From Argyresthia goedartella (Eukaryota; Arthropoda; Insecta; Lepidoptera; Argyresthiidae): a stretch of DNA of 64,000 nucleotides. Positions 22,150 through 34,571 of this stretch are shown piece by piece. Made by a program: the position numbers and the translations under genes. The notes under the pieces are model-generated. The model saw nothing but the letters and a program-made list of their open reading frames with translations, was not told where the DNA came from and did no database searches. The stretch's first letter is position 1; each line of letters starts with the position of its first letter. The DNA lies in NCBI GenBank assembly GCA_949825045.1, contig OX463812.1:3084661-3148660 (forward strand), read 5' to 3'.

Positions 22150-23655
22150 AAAAAATTTAATTTGAAAATAAAGGGTAGACCACTGGGACTCTTAACTTAT
22201 TTAGCCTTTATGTTATTTTACGCTATTGAGATCACTTTACTGAGTTTCTATTATACTAAGAATATTATCATTAAAGGTAATTAGGTATTATTCAATTACA
22301 ATTATACTTAATAATTATTTTTATCATTGATCATAGATACCTACTTAGTAAATTCAACGGCAAATTGTGAATAAAAAGATTGTGTAAAATCTGGAAACCG
22401 GGGCCTAACCGTATATATTTTCAATATAAGTATTTGAAATCGATTTTTTGTTTTATTTTGGCTCTATCTAGCCAGCCGCTCGCTCTGGCCGGTTTGCCTC
22501 ACGCACACAAACACGAAGCGCATAAAATATCTAAAATCGATTAGTGCTAGAAACTCGGTGCGCCCTTAAGAGTTAGAAATAGACAGCTATAGTCCCTAAC
22601 ACAGATACTCAACTAGGTACATATGATACCAATGTTGAGATATCTGTGTATGATACACTATTATTTTTATTTAATTTATTTTTATTTCCATACAACAAAA
22701 CATCAGTGCTTAGCCGCTTTTCTTTTTAATTTTTTGATGTTTCGACATAATGTGTCGCGCGCGTAAAAGCGCGATGTAGACCTCTGTCCCACACTTTCCT
22801 GCGACAAAACAGTCACTGCGAAAATTATAAAAGCAGCCTTCCCGTAACAAAATCATCTTAAATTACTCTCACGCACTGTTTTACTGTACAAATGTACCTT
22901 CATAATATTTATAAATGGGTGTATAATACTGCAAGACATTGGTATAGGCATATTATAGTATCTGTGGTAGTAAAATTAAACAAAGTGCACAATTACATCC
23001 AGTCTAATTCAACAATCGGCCGCGGGCAACCACAAAACCCTTACGGATCAGCAAGCGTGTTCTATCTCAACAGTTATTCAATTAATTATTTTTAGTTACG
23101 GTCATATCCTAAAAAGTATATGACCGTTGGAAAAGTTGTTGGATTATTGAAAAATCTTTTAAAAAAAGGCGACTCATGAATGGACGGAGCAATTTTTCAC
23201 ACTAAGTATTTAAGCAAAAATAATAAAACAATGTTTAAAAAGGAAAATCTATTGGATTACTGAACGAAAATATGTATTTTAGGATATAAAAACATATTAA
23301 AAAATAAAATTGACGGAGTAATTTTTCAGAAGAAGATGGAGTGAAAAATATTAAAAAGTTAATTTTAGGTATCACGGAAATCGAAAAAAATTTGGATTCT
23401 TAAACATACCTATTCTAAATAGTACAAACTTAAGTATAAAGAAAGTATTTCAGACTGAGGAAATATTCACAGAGAGTTATACAAGATTTTCATGTTTAGG
23501 TGAAAATACCTAACTTGTCGTAGCAAAATTTATTGGATTATTGTGAATCTATAATCTGTTTCACCTAACTTCATCACATGCCAAATTTCAAAGACGGAGG
23601 AATTTTTCGGGTTACATATGCTCCGTTTATCGGACTATTAGTGTTAATTTCCTGC
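22150..23655. other. Gene-free AT-rich stretch
   Basis: A short inverted pair around AATCGATTTT (about 22438 and 22538). Segments such as 23430-23560 echo 21590-21700 in inverted sense (for example ACAAAATTTGCTACGAGAAG), suggesting an old inverted repeat. No coding call. Confidence 0.45.
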
Positions 23656-23659
23656 GTTA

Positions 23660-24212
23660 AGTGTCCTCGGTTCTATGTCCTATGACAATCTTGTGTATGT
23701 AAAAAGAAATATAACTAATTTTCAGAAGTACAGTGATATACACAATTTTAATACTAGAAATAAAGACAAGTTGGTTGCTTATGTAAGCCGACTACATAAA
23801 ATTAGTAATTCTTTTAAAGGCAATTGTATACGCTATTACAATAAGGTCCCTACTGATATTAAAAACTTACCTTTAGACAAATTTAAAATAATAATAAAAC
23901 AGAAATTGTATAAAAAAGGTTACTATAGGATATCTGATTACTTAGAGGACAGATGTCCATGGGAATAGATTGTTTGAGTAACAGGCTGTTTCGATATATA
24001 ATTAGCATTCATTTTGTAATTTGACAATATTTTATTTAAAAAAGGAAACGCAAAAGATGCGACGACTGTGGAGTTTCTTCGGTGAGCTCTTCTCCACAGA
24101 TTCCGCCATTGTGTTAGTGAACTCACCCAAAAAAATGTAATGACGGATCTAAGTGATGTAACAACATCCTATGGAAATAAATGATTTTTGATTTGATTTG
24201 ATTTGATTTGTT
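23660..24212 (+). pseudogene. 5'-truncated LINE, RT C-terminus and GATTT tail
   Basis: The 97-residue open frame 23675-23968 contains NFNTRNKDKLVAYVSRLHKI, IRYYNKVPTDIKNLPLDKFK and KKGYYRISDYLEDRCPWE, the yNKLP..FK..L..k.YY..dyL signature of jockey/CR1-group LINE C-termini. Then comes a 3' UTR and a GATTT pentanucleotide tail (24186-24212). It is intact over this segment but lacks all catalytic domains. Confidence 0.75.
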
Positions 24213-24294
24213 CGTTATTGTTCAAAAAACCTGAAGGCATTCTATAATTTGCCGTTAACAACTATAAGAAAAATAATAAATCATCTCAGCAGTT

Positions 24295-24693
24295 TTAATA
24301 AATTGAATACCTACTGAAAGCCTGAATATTGCATCTGGACGACACTAAGATACGCTGTGGTGTGGAAACCAGAAACAGTTTATTTTTCCGACTTGCAATC
24401 ATTATTTGAGTTGGAGAATCACTCTGAGTTATTTTCTCCCTCCCAGATCTGGATTCCAACTGGAGAACTCCCGCTGCTAAGGCAGTTTTCGATGCGCAGC
24501 TTTGCCACAGAGGTCCTGCCAGTAAGAGACATGCCTGTAGAAAATTGGACCGTCTTATAGCAGGACATTCTAAAAAAAAATGCTGACATAGTTCTGTGTT
24601 TTCGAATAGACAAACCAAATATTTCAATTTAATCTCGCAATAATCTGCAAATAATGATAAATGTAGGCCATTAATGTCCCCACCGATTGGCAC
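24295..24693 (-). pseudogene. Possible LINE C-terminal (RNase H/zinc tail) fragment
   Basis: The minus-strand open frame includes ENTELCQHFFLECPAIRRSN, resembling the HxxxxCP tail after RNase H in insect non-LTR elements, followed by non-diagnostic sequence. It overlaps a SINE at its start. Weak call; it could be chance. Confidence 0.35.
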
Positions 24694-24835
24694 GGGCCTT
24701 TACCCGGATACAAGTAAGATTGAGCCATACTCCACCACGCTGGCTCAGTGTGGGTTGATGGAGGGGTGTCGGGCTAGTGGCCAACCCGACTGTCAGATAT
24801 TTTCAAGCTTAACGTGTCATCCGAAACACGGAAGC
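24670..24835 (-). mobile_element. SINE family 3, 3' part
   Basis: Complement carries TTTCGGATGACACGTTAAGC, CACTGAGCCAGCGTGGTGGA and a GGTGGGGACATTAATG end. The tRNA head is missing. Confidence 0.72.
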
Positions 24836-25604
24836 GCCCGAAACAACCACCACAAAGAAACGGACACCCATCCAGTACCCGTCTCAGCCAGATGTTGCTA
24901 CCCGCACAATCATTTCCGATGGCTAGGCCAACGTGTTTTTGTTTTATGAATAAATTCAGTACACTAGCTATTAAGTAGAAGCTTTTTGATTTATTCTGTT
25001 ACACTAACACATGGATAAATGACGTAAAAATATCCGGTCGGTTTCTGCAAAATAACAATAACTAATTAGTAGTACCTACTTTTCTGCAGCGGCTGGTAAC
25101 AAGGTCATTGCCGAGGTGCAAGCTAGGCTCACATACGTAAGTCCTGCAATGACTGGTTGTGGCCAAGGCTCATATAGTGATTTTCTCGAATAATGCGAGG
25201 AAATTCAAAGTTATTAGTACTTACTACAATTTATACGAAGAAAAAACAAAACGGATTGGACTTTCCGGGGACTATGTTAGTTTGAATTGAATATATGAAT
25301 ATATGAGAGTGTAGTCGTCGGCTTAAGTTTCTTGAGCTCGCCGAAATATGATAAGGATTTAGATTTGCTTTAAATCTCACTGAACAATCTTTTCATAGGT
25401 TTTCAAATATCTTTCTTTCGACTTCGGCGGCAACGAGATTTTTATAACCGCTCTTGGCAAGCCGCTTCTTGAATTTCTGGTGGTGTCAAATTCATTTCGC
25501 CACAGTAGCTTACTTCACTTGAACTTGAATCATTTTACGAAACAAAATCACAAACATTTTGCAAATGCAAATCAAGTGTTCCCGCGTCAATATTTTTATA
25601 TATT

Positions 25605-26024
25605 TTTATCTAAACACGTATCATAAACCCTCTTTACTGCGTTCAAAAACCGCACGTTACGATCAGCATTATGTTAAACTACTTGGTAAAAACTCGTTTC
25701 GTATCTGGAAAACTACACATTATGGTCATTATGTGTAGTTTTTCTACATATAATGACATTCAAATTTCGAACGCCGACGCCCACCCGCGTGCCGTCCCTA
25801 GTTTGTCTGTGAAGTTGGTACTGACATTCAAATTTCGAACGCTGACGCCCGTCTGCGTGAAGTTGGTACTAAAGAACAAGCTAAACAATTGCAGAACCAC
25901 AATGCCGGTCAAACATGCGGTTCCTGAACACATCAAAGAGAGCTTATGATATGTGTGTAGATAAACTAGTGTATGTAACTGTACATAATTAGGCATTATG
26001 CAGCAGTCACATAAACTACTATTA
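25605..26024 (-). mobile_element. Composite MITE, copy 2 (palindromic module lost)
   Basis: Same body and inverted ends as copy 1, on the minus strand. The lead segment is joined almost directly to the body (AATTAGGCATTATGCAGCAG near 25987-26006), so the whole palindromic module is missing. Like copy 1, it has two CATTCAAATTTCGAACG units. Confidence 0.8.
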
Positions 26025-26494
26025 GGCATTCCTACCTCAAAAGGAGGAACCCTCATAGGATCACTCGTGAGTCTGTCCGTCCGTCTGTCACAGGCACTTT
26101 TCTCAGGAACTATCAGAGATAGCCTTGCAATATTCTGCAACAATACTTATCATGATTACCGCAACATAATTGAAGTCTCATATGAAAAAAATATTGCCTA
26201 CAAAAAAATGACAAAATGAAAATAAATTCGTTATAAGTCATTTAGGGTATCGTTGAAAAGGGTGTTTAAAAACTTTTACATTTTTATTTTATTTTTGATA
26301 ACTTATATTGCTAAAAATTACCATTCCAACCCCCAGAAAGTTTGATTTATCCCACAGAAGGCTGTCACAATAATGTTCACATTTCCAAGCATATTTGAAA
26401 GAAAAAGAAATGCGAACATAGTAATATTTTATAATGCATTTTGAACCTTAAGTCAGAAGACACAACAAACTGATGACTGTTTCTGCAAAATAGT

Positions 26495-26525
26495 AAATAA
26501 TTGCGTTGTGTGTTAAGTCAGTTTT
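26495..26525 (+). repeat. Isolated left unit of the 32-bp array
   Basis: AATTGCGTTGTGTGTTAAGT matches the unit of the array at 27760-28432. It is cut off from the array by the GACCGAG repeat. Confidence 0.75.
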
Positions 26526-27759
26526 ATTGACCGAGCGAGCGAAGCGAATGGCTCCATTTCGACAAGATAGACCGATTTTGCTTTCGTCTGTCTCTATTTA
26601 TGTCTGTCAGTTCCGGTCTAGGGGCCACAGTTTTCAAGCGATCCTCACGAAACTTGGCACACGTGTTCCTACTTGTTTTTTTATTTTTTTTTTGTCGAGA
26701 GGTTTTTTCGATTAAAGGGAAAATGGGGGCAAAAAGGGGTGAAGTTTCGGATCGAGAACATTTTTGGATGAAATATTAAATATTATATTCCCCACAGGTT
26801 GTTGTGAAATAATGCCATAAAAATGGAGGCAACGGGGGAAAATAGGGACAAAAAGGGGGAAAGCCTCATTTTTGAGTGAAGGGGTAAATTTCTTACGGAA
26901 TTAAACACAGACTTTCCTTGAAAAAAAAAAAGATTTTTGTTGTCGAGAGCTAATTGACACGAGTTTGCTATTCCTGTACCATCCATGGCACACAAAATGT
27001 TTTTGTAAAAACTTTTGGAAAAAAGAGGAGGAATGACACTTCTACCTAATTTCATACTTTTCTTAAACAGACCAAACTCTTGAGCGGCTGGACCGATTTC
27101 GCTGTTATTTGTATTGAAATATTCGTAAAACGGGAAAACAAGGAATTTCGATAGTTTTATTTTTCGATTATTTTCTTAGTTTACAGAAGTTACAACATGG
27201 CGGCCGAAGTTTCTGCTTGCATAAAGAAGGATAAAACCTCTTTGCTTGCTTGTCACAGATAAATATGGTCTCTGCATCTCACTCATAATGGAGAAATAGA
27301 AAGAGAAAAATTATTTAAAACCTTTTTGCTTTGGATTCGTTTTGGACCTAAAAACGCTTGGCGACACGTGACCGTTGGCATTTCTTTAGCAACTGACTGC
27401 TGACGGAGCTAAACGACCTCACACATGTATCAAAATCTCTGCGATCTTGGACCTGGAAATACTTGCACGAAAATAACTGCGTATTGTATTCGTTCTATTT
27501 TCTTCTCGGAGCTGGGAATTCTCAACCTACTTTCACTAGGTATCTTGGTGTTACGTTGAGTAAGTTAACATATAAAGAAGCGATGGCTTGGGAGCGTGCA
27601 CCTTGATAACGCCCAACGAGCGTAGCATAGTACCTCCCGGGTACGCGTGGAAACCCATGCAATCAGTTTGAAATAAACCTAGACTTAAAATAAAAATACC
27701 CATAAATTGGTTCACGGTCCCCCCTTTTCGCGAAATCTACTGCCCGCAGGGCCACTAGT
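26526..27759 (+). mobile_element. GACCGAG repeat, copy A (inside the 32-bp array)
   Basis: Begins ATTGACCGAGCGAGCGAAGC, with GTTCCGGTCTAGGGGCCACA early on, and ends CCCGCAGGGCCACTAGT. The ends match copy B at 30319-30930. About 1.23 kb; no convincing ORF. It is flanked on both sides by units of the same 32-bp tandem repeat. Confidence 0.72.
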
Positions 27760-28432
27760 AATAATTGCGTTGTGAGTTAAGTCAATTTCATAATATTTGC
27801 GTTGTGAGTTAAGTCAATTTTATAATAATTGAGTTGTGGGCTAAGTCAGTTTTATAATAATTGCGTTGTGAGTTAAGTCAATTTTATAATATTTGCGTTG
27901 TGAGTATAGTCAATTTTAAATTATTTGCGTTGTGAGTTATGTAAATTTTATAATATTTGCGTTGTGAGTTAAGACAATTTTATAATCGTTTCGTTGTGAG
28001 TTAAGTAAATTTTATAATATTTGCGTTGTGAGTTAAGTTAATTTTATAATATTAGCGTTGTTAGTTAAGTCAATTTTATTATAACCGCGTTGTGATTTAA
28101 GTGAATTTTACAATAATTGCGTTGCGAGTTAAGTCAATTTTATAATATTTGCGTTGTGAGTTATGTCAATTTTATAATATTTGCGTTGTGAGTTAAGACA
28201 ATTTTATAATCATTTCGTTGTGAGTTAAGTCAATTTTATAATATTTACGTTGTGAGTTAAGTCAATTTTATAATATTTGCGTTGTGGGTTAAGTAAATTT
28301 TATAATATTTGCGTTGTCAGTTGAGTCAATTTTATAATATTTGCGTTGTGAGTTAAGTCAATTTTATATTAATTGCGTTGTGAGTTAAGTCAATTCTATA
28401 ATAATTGCCTTGTGTATTAAGTCAATTTTATA
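27760..28432 (+). repeat. 32-bp tandem array, about 21 copies
   Basis: Unit TTGCGTTGTGAGTTAAGTC followed by AATTTTATAATAT, repeated without spacers. Copies vary at a few positions (GAGTT/GTGTT, TAAGACA, TTCGTTG). Non-coding. Confidence 0.92.
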
Positions 28433-28439
28433 AAAAGCG

Positions 28440-30318
28440 ACCAACACACTGAAAAATCACAAAGTTCCAAAACGAAATAGATCAACTATTTTATTTTTAT
28501 ATTTAAGTATTTATGGTTGGTCGTCTTTTTCCAAAAAAATGGGTAAAAACGTAATAGGCTGTTTTTTATATGGAATTTATACGCTATACAACCAACAAAA
28601 ATCAAAGTCAGATCAAAAATTGACAAAAAACATCTGTTTCTGTTAAACGACGGTGTGCCGCCCACGTTTAGCCAGTTATTCAATGCTTTCTTTTGCGTGA
28701 GAGGGGGCTAGCCCATCGGCACAGTTATGAAGATTGAAGGTGTCCCCTTGATGTTTACAATTTTGAGTACAGTACAAATTACATATCTCTCTTTGTTATC
28801 CTTTATATATTCCTTGAGCTTAACGGATCAACACAAACATACATATTATGAACATCTATGAACCGAGGATTTACTGCTGCGTAGTTTCAGCTTGAAATAA
28901 CTTAAACTGTAGTGTACGAGTATTATGTATTCGACATAATTTAATCTCTATAAACCCCGTTGCATACAGTCGCCCGGCGTCCCTTCCCGGACTTTGTACC
29001 GGAACCGGATCTTAAGGATTTAAGGCTTTTTTGTGATAACATGACCAGCAGGCTGATTCTGTAAAGTAACATCAATATCGATCCCTTTGAAATTGACGTT
29101 TTAAAGGATATTCGACGTCTTTAGTTCTAAATATCTACAGAAAAATAAATCGCTAAATGTGTTGGTAGGCGCGAAACTCACAAACGGCGGAACAGATTTG
29201 AATGAACTTTTTTTCAAACTATTAATTGAAGCCTTAGGAAGGTTCTTACGTAGAGAAACATTTGAAAAACCCAAAGGAATCAGCCAAAACCTCGATAAAT
29301 TTCTCTTTTAATAGACGCCGTTGGTAGCAGACCCTATATATTACTTTTTCTGCCTTCTAACCTCAAAATAGCAGCTTCGAACTCGTTCGAAAAGGCTTCT
29401 CTACGAACCACGCTACTGCGAACTCGTACGAAATGTACTATTTTCACAACGATGTTTGTCGGGTCACCAACTCTAAATAAAATTGCGGCCACAATCACAA
29501 CCGCAATACCTTTCAAAGGTATCGGGATAGATGTCAAGAGATACAAAATACTCTACTGTATATCTATAGCATCTGGCAAAATCACAACGTTGCCCCACGC
29601 ACGTCTAATGCCATAACAAAACCAACGATCCAAACGAAAGGTCGAGAACAACTGAAACCGCTATAATTCCATTAGTTTAATAGCATTAATTACTATAGAA
29701 GTTGACTGGTTTTCATCCGGGTTAGATAAACATGATAATATGTTCATTCGTGCTTGTGTTTTAGGTATTTAATGGTGTTGCCACACTGCCGTTAGAAAAT
29801 GTTTTCAATATCCGATAGGCGACGCTAAAGACATCGCTCGATGTTTTCCCTTTAGCGCACGAAGAATGGTTTGCTGGAAGAAATCTCCTGTTAGAGATAA
29901 GCTTGCCTTTGTAAATTTCTTTTCTATAAGCACGTTATGAAAATTTTCATTTTCGGAATGCAAAATACGAATATCGTAAATTGTTACTGTTATCTTTTCG
30001 TTGCTTAGCTACCCTTCCTAAGCAAAGCTTTAAAAGGGTCACGTTTGGGAGATAATTGGAATACAAGAAGCAATATTCTTCAATATGTATCTTTACTCTC
30101 TATCGCTAACTTGACACTTAAGATTAGGAGGTAAGTCTTCAAATCCATCTATTGGCTTTTGAAATAATCCTCCTCAGAAAGTATTCCATTATTGAACATT
30201 TCGTTTTAGTTATAATTAACAATGTAACCAAACTAACCGTATATCTATTAACGAACTCAAATTAAAAAAAAAAACGGTTTGACTGAAGAATCGGCAGACG
30301 GTCCTGTTTGTTGACATT
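28440..30318. other. Gene-free stretch with repeat fragments
   Basis: A family 5 fragment (28655-28725) and a LINE 3' fragment (29870-29945). The rest is unassigned AT-rich DNA. The open frame at 29334-29546 has no recognisable pattern. Confidence 0.5.
29870..29945 (+). repeat. LINE/SINE 3' terminal fragment
   Basis: GCTGGAAGAAATCTCCTGTT and GAGATAAGCTTGCCTTTGTA match a second fragment at 32385-32470 and resemble the last part of common lepidopteran LINE 3' ends (which continue to a GTGCAATAAA end). Confidence 0.5.
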
Positions 30319-30930
30319 ATTGACCGAGCGAGCGAAGCGAGCGAAGGACTCCATTTCGACAAGATAGGAGGCCGATTTTGCTTTCGTCTGTCTCTATGTC
30401 TGTTTGTCTGTCAGTTCCGGTCTAGGGGCCACAGTTTTCAAGCGATCCTCACAAAACTTGGCACACGTGTTCCTTGAATTATCAGTTTTTTTTGTCAAGA
30501 GCTTTTTTCGATTTTCCCCTTTGGGGAGTTATGACGTCATTAATTTTTTGTATGGGTATTTTTTTTCTTTCTGAAACCTATCGTGTGGGGTATCAAATTA
30601 AAGGGCTTCATGAGACGGTTCTAAAAATATACTACAACAATACCTTACGGCCGCCTGTTTTCTAAAAACCCAAGAAATATTTTCGAAACAAGTTTGGATA
30701 GGAGACGGATTAGTAAAGAGGATCTATACAGACCATGATAGTGAGTGAAATTGACTGAAACAATTTTTGTGAAAAGTCAATAGATTGTATTTTAAATCGC
30801 AGAATGTATTTTACAAAATTATTGGTGCGGCTACTTTACTACTTGATTTTGATTGAATCTAAAATACTAACCTATAAATTGGTTCACAGTCCCCCCTGTT
30901 AGCGAGGTCCACTGCCCACAGGGTCACTAG
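30319..30930 (+). mobile_element. GACCGAG repeat, copy B (internally shorter)
   Basis: Same beginning (ATTGACCGAGCGAGCGAAGC) and end (CCCACAGGGTCACTAGT) as copy A, but about 610 bp because of internal deletion or divergence. No ORF of note. Confidence 0.72.
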
Positions 30931-30937
30931 TATAAAT

Positions 30938-31110
30938 CTACAGTAGAGAGTAGATGAGAGGTCACAGCTTCGAATCCCGGCTGGGGGGGGGGAACAAAAA
31001 CAATCCCCAGGGATGGGATGTTTAAATGTTTGTGACGTTTTTGGTTCCCACTGCACAATGTATCCCAGTTTGGGGCCTGAAGCAATGTATTTGCCTGTAT
31101 GTAAACATGT
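30938..31110 (+). mobile_element. Partial tRNA-derived SINE, family 2
   Basis: The B box region (TTCGAATCCCGGCTGGGG) and body (GGTTCCCACTGCACAATGTA) are present. The A box end is degraded. It sits just after the second copy of the GACCGAG repeat. Confidence 0.65.
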
Positions 31111-31114
31111 ACTT

Positions 31115-31450
31115 TTAACCGACTTCAAATAAAGGAGGTTCTCAATTCGTCTGGTTTTTTTGTGTGTTTGTGATACGCGATTACTTCGTCGATTATGAAC
31201 CGATTTTTGATTTTTGTTTTGATTGGTAGGTCATACTTCAGAGGTGATCCCACACTAATTTTACGAAAAATCATTTGGCGCTGCCTAAAAAAATCAACAA
31301 ATACAAAAAATATACACAGATGACGTATTGATTTGTGGTTCCGTGCAGCAAAAGTTTTGATGAGGACTTTTCATGTTCACAGACTTCATTCGCAACCCGA
31401 GCGGGGGGAAGAAATAGGGCTTGAACTTGAAGACGGTTCTTTTAAGTTTT
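31115..31450 (+). mobile_element. AACCGACTTC repeat, plus copy
   Basis: Begins TTAACCGACTTCAAATAAAG and includes GTGGTTCCGTGCAGCAAAAG near the far end. Matches a minus copy at 38305-38603. Typical unclassified lepidopteran dispersed repeat. Confidence 0.62.
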
Positions 31451-31589
31451 TAACTTTGTGAATTGTATGTTATTTATAAGCCCTTACGGCATTTTGCGCC
31501 CATGGGAGCAATTGATACGCTATCGTTTGCTTTTACAGAATTAGGGCCCTAGTTATTAGATAGGTACTCTATTTTGTGTGACAAGAAGC

Positions 31590-31770
31590 GAAGAATCGAA
31601 GTAATTAGGAGAAATGAAGGTTTCCTCGTGATATTTCCCAGCTTGAGATGTAATGTACAGACGCTAAAAAACTTATGTCATTGATACATTGTCAGCGCTG
31701 GGGATCGAACCCGCATCTACGCGTAAGGCGAGCGTGTAATGCAACGAAACCTCTAGACCATTTCCGTGTT
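31590..31770 (-). mobile_element. tRNA-derived SINE, family 4
   Basis: The minus strand reads AAATGGTCTAGAGGTTTCGT with a B box GGGTTCGATCCCCAGC. The outer part (AGGTTTCCTCGTGATATTTC on plus) is typical of insect SINE bodies. Only one copy was recognised. Confidence 0.6.
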
Positions 31771-31890
31771 ACCACAAAAATATTAAACACCGTTTAACCT
31801 CAAAACAAACGTAGATCCCATACGTTTTTGTTTTTAAACAAGTGTTGAATAGTAGGTAATTTTTTGTGGTAAGGCCCCTAGAGTCCTATG
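31770..31890. mobile_element. Small hairpin MITE-like element
   Basis: TTACCACAAAAATATTAAAC at the left and the complement of TTTTTGTGGTAAGG at the right form imperfect inverted ends over about 110 bp. A related, more diverged element is at about 61750-61890. Confidence 0.45.
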
Positions 31891-32379
31891 TTGAGTGAGT
31901 GAGATACAAGAAAACGTCACTCAAATTGATCGTGGACAACTTTGAGTAATGATGTATAAATACTAGAGACGCTAGCTCGAACAAAATATGTGCCCGGCCT
32001 CTTGACGAGAGCGGGCGTGTCAGTTGTCATCGATAAAAATCTTTGCGCTCATGCGACATGCCGAAGACGTACAGTCGCCTTTGCCCAAAAGTATACCTAT
32101 CGAGTGAATCATGCCAATACTGGTTGCATACTTTTGAGCGCATGCGACCTATAATATGTATTTTGGAATAAAATAAAAGAGAATATGCACATATCCAATA
32201 TTTTAATGGGATTTTTTTCCATTGGTTCTGATGTTCTTAGTCAGTTTAATAAATAAATTGACAGTTCTTTAAATTTTCGTCAGATGATAATTATCATCAA
32301 TTAATTGCGGTAGTAAAACATGAGCGGTATTTCTGCGCAAGGGTCTACCTGTCACTGCTATGAAATTTATCCTTATCAT

Positions 32380-32485
32380 CTTGGGCTTGCTGGAATAAAT
32401 ATCGTGTTAGAGATAAGCTTGCCTTTGTAAATGTCTTTTCCATTAGTTTGTAATGTGAATTTTAATGTGCAATAAAAATTTATGA
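32380..32485 (+). repeat. LINE/SINE 3' terminal fragment
   Basis: GCTTGCTGGAATAAATATCG, AGATAAGCTTGCCTTTGTAA and TTAATGTGCAATAAAAATTT. Same family as 29870, here with the GTGCAATAAA end retained. Confidence 0.55.
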
Positions 32486-32904
32486 AATTTATAACGTGCA
32501 TAACACGTTGGTATTCGGAAATGACACATCTGCCTGCATGTAACAATCCTGTTACTCTTCAAGAGAACACATGGCTGTCGCTTTGTTGATTTTTGTAATT
32601 CACAAAATATTATTGAATATGCGTATTTTACTGATAATACAGGGAAATTAATATGAAAAGTTATTCCTCGGCTTTTTTGGTCTGTACAGTGTAGTTTTTA
32701 CAGTACCGCAGGGCACATGACGGCATTATTTAGTTTCTTACTCTCGCATCAAAAGCGTCACGGCTCGGCAAGCGCTTGGCACAGACTGAATTGGTGTTGA
32801 GTGAATTCACTGTACTTATAGCTGCAAGAAAGTTATTTTGCACGTCTACTCTAGTATTTATACATTATTATTCAAAGGTGGACAATGATAAATTATTTTA
32901 TATA

Positions 32905-33502
32905 ACAGGAGGCTGGCAGCACTAGTGTTTTATAACATTAGGCTGGCAGCACTAGTGTTTTGTAACAAGAGGCTGGCAGCACTAGTGTTGTATAACAGGA
33001 AGCTGGCAGCACTAGTGTTTTATAACAGGAGGCTGGCAGCACTAATGTTTTGTAACAAGAGGCTGGCAACACTAGTGTTGTATAACAGGAGGCTGACAGC
33101 ACTAGTGTTTTATAACAGGAGGCTGGCAGCACTAGTGTTTTATAACAGGAGGCTGGCAGCACTAGTGTTTTGTAACAGAAGGCTGGCAGCACTAGTGTTT
33201 TGTAACAGGAGGCTGGCAGCACTAGTGTTTTATAATAGGAGGCTGGCAGCACTAGTGTTGTATAAGAGGAGGCTGGCAGCACTAGTGTTTAATAACAGGA
33301 GGCTGGCAGCACTAGTGTTTTGAAACACTAGGCTGGCAGCACTAGTGTTTTATAACAGGAGGCTGGCAGCTCTAGTGTTTTATAACAGGAGGCTGGCAGC
33401 ACTAGTGTTTTATAACAGGAGGCTGACAGCACTAGTGTTTTATAACAGGAGGCTGGCAGCACTAGTGTTTTATAACAGGAGACTGGCAGCACTAGTGTTT
33501 TA
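32905..33502 (+). repeat. 30-bp minisatellite, about 20 copies
   Basis: Unit GGCTGGCAGCACTAGTGTTT plus TATAACAGGA, contiguous with no spacers. Because 30 is divisible by 3, open frames run through it on both strands (repeats such as RLAALVFYN). These are products of the repeat, not genes. Confidence 0.95.
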
Positions 33503-33888
33503 AACTCGCTAATTTCAGAATCCCAGAAGCTCGTCATGCGAATAAAGTGGGTCAGTCGAGGGACTGGCCTGGCCCTGGATTCTACAAAAGTTGACCGTCG
33601 TCGTCGTTTTGTCACTGTCATTGAGCGGTCATTTGGATAGAAGAATCGGTCCTCTGCGCCGTTGTTGAAACTATTCTCTGGACAATTGTGTGAGTTAAGG
33701 ATTTAGCCTAAGCTACTTCCTCACCCTCGACTCGGTTCGTTGACGCCTCTATACCGAATATCTACAGATTCTTTACCGAGAGCATGTTATTGAGGCCCCT
33801 TTTGACCTCACGGGCTCGGTGCCTCTCCATTTCAGTGCAGCTTCTGCATGAGGCCTCCCCCCGTCCACAATATCGCTTACTCACTTAC

Positions 33889-34115
33889 ATACGACGACCC
33901 GAATGACCGAGTCGGCCTACGAAGCCAAGAGTCCCGGGTCCGAATCCCGGTGGGCGTAAGTATTTGTTTGATGAGAACGGATGTTTGTACCCTGGTCATG
34001 GTTGTTTATCTACATATAAGTTTAATATTTATCTATATAAGTATGTGCATCATTGTCTAGCACCCAAGATACAGGGTATCCTAGTTTGGGGCTAGAACAA
34101 TCCAAGTGTCCAAGA
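33889..34115 (+). mobile_element. tRNA-derived SINE, family 1
   Basis: Head CGACGACCCGAATGACCGAG, degenerate B box (GGGTCCGAATCCCGG), and the same body ending in GTGTCCAAG-like sequence. Its short open frames are accidental. Confidence 0.78.
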
Positions 34116-34571
34116 TATTCTTCTTACACGCCCAATATCGAATGAACGCTACCGTACCGAAAACTAATCGAGCCAGTCGAAATTTTTTCCTCGGCAGAAA
34201 ATCTGTACAGATATGCATCGAGACGGTGAGGAAGCCGCCTTAGAGGGCCGTTATTTATAATACATATTACTAAATAAGGGTAACTTATGCCGCTTAGTTC
34301 GAAAGTGTACAGTACCAAACCTAATTAGCTGGGCGGCATACCTATTTAATCTTCAGGCCGCCCTAAGGCCAAGGTTATCCAGATTATTAGATAACTACAC
34401 ATATACATGTAATAAATGATAAATGATATGATAGTTGTTGGTAGTTGAAGTCCGTTTATTGAGCGTGCGTGTACTTATATACCTACCTTATTGCTAACAC
34501 AGCACTACGTACATTATGTTGTAGTAAACTCTAACATCTAGCCTGTTGCACGTACCACCATACTACAGACA

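Noticed and set aside
32905..33502. CRISPR-like regular repeat
   Set aside because: The 30-bp units are contiguous with no unique spacers, in a eukaryotic TE context. It is a minisatellite. The same applies to the 32-bp (27760) and 58-bp (2701) arrays.
32925..33621. Open frames of 132, 114 and 97 codons on both strands in the 30-bp array
   Set aside because: They are produced by a repeat length divisible by three and have no independent coding features.
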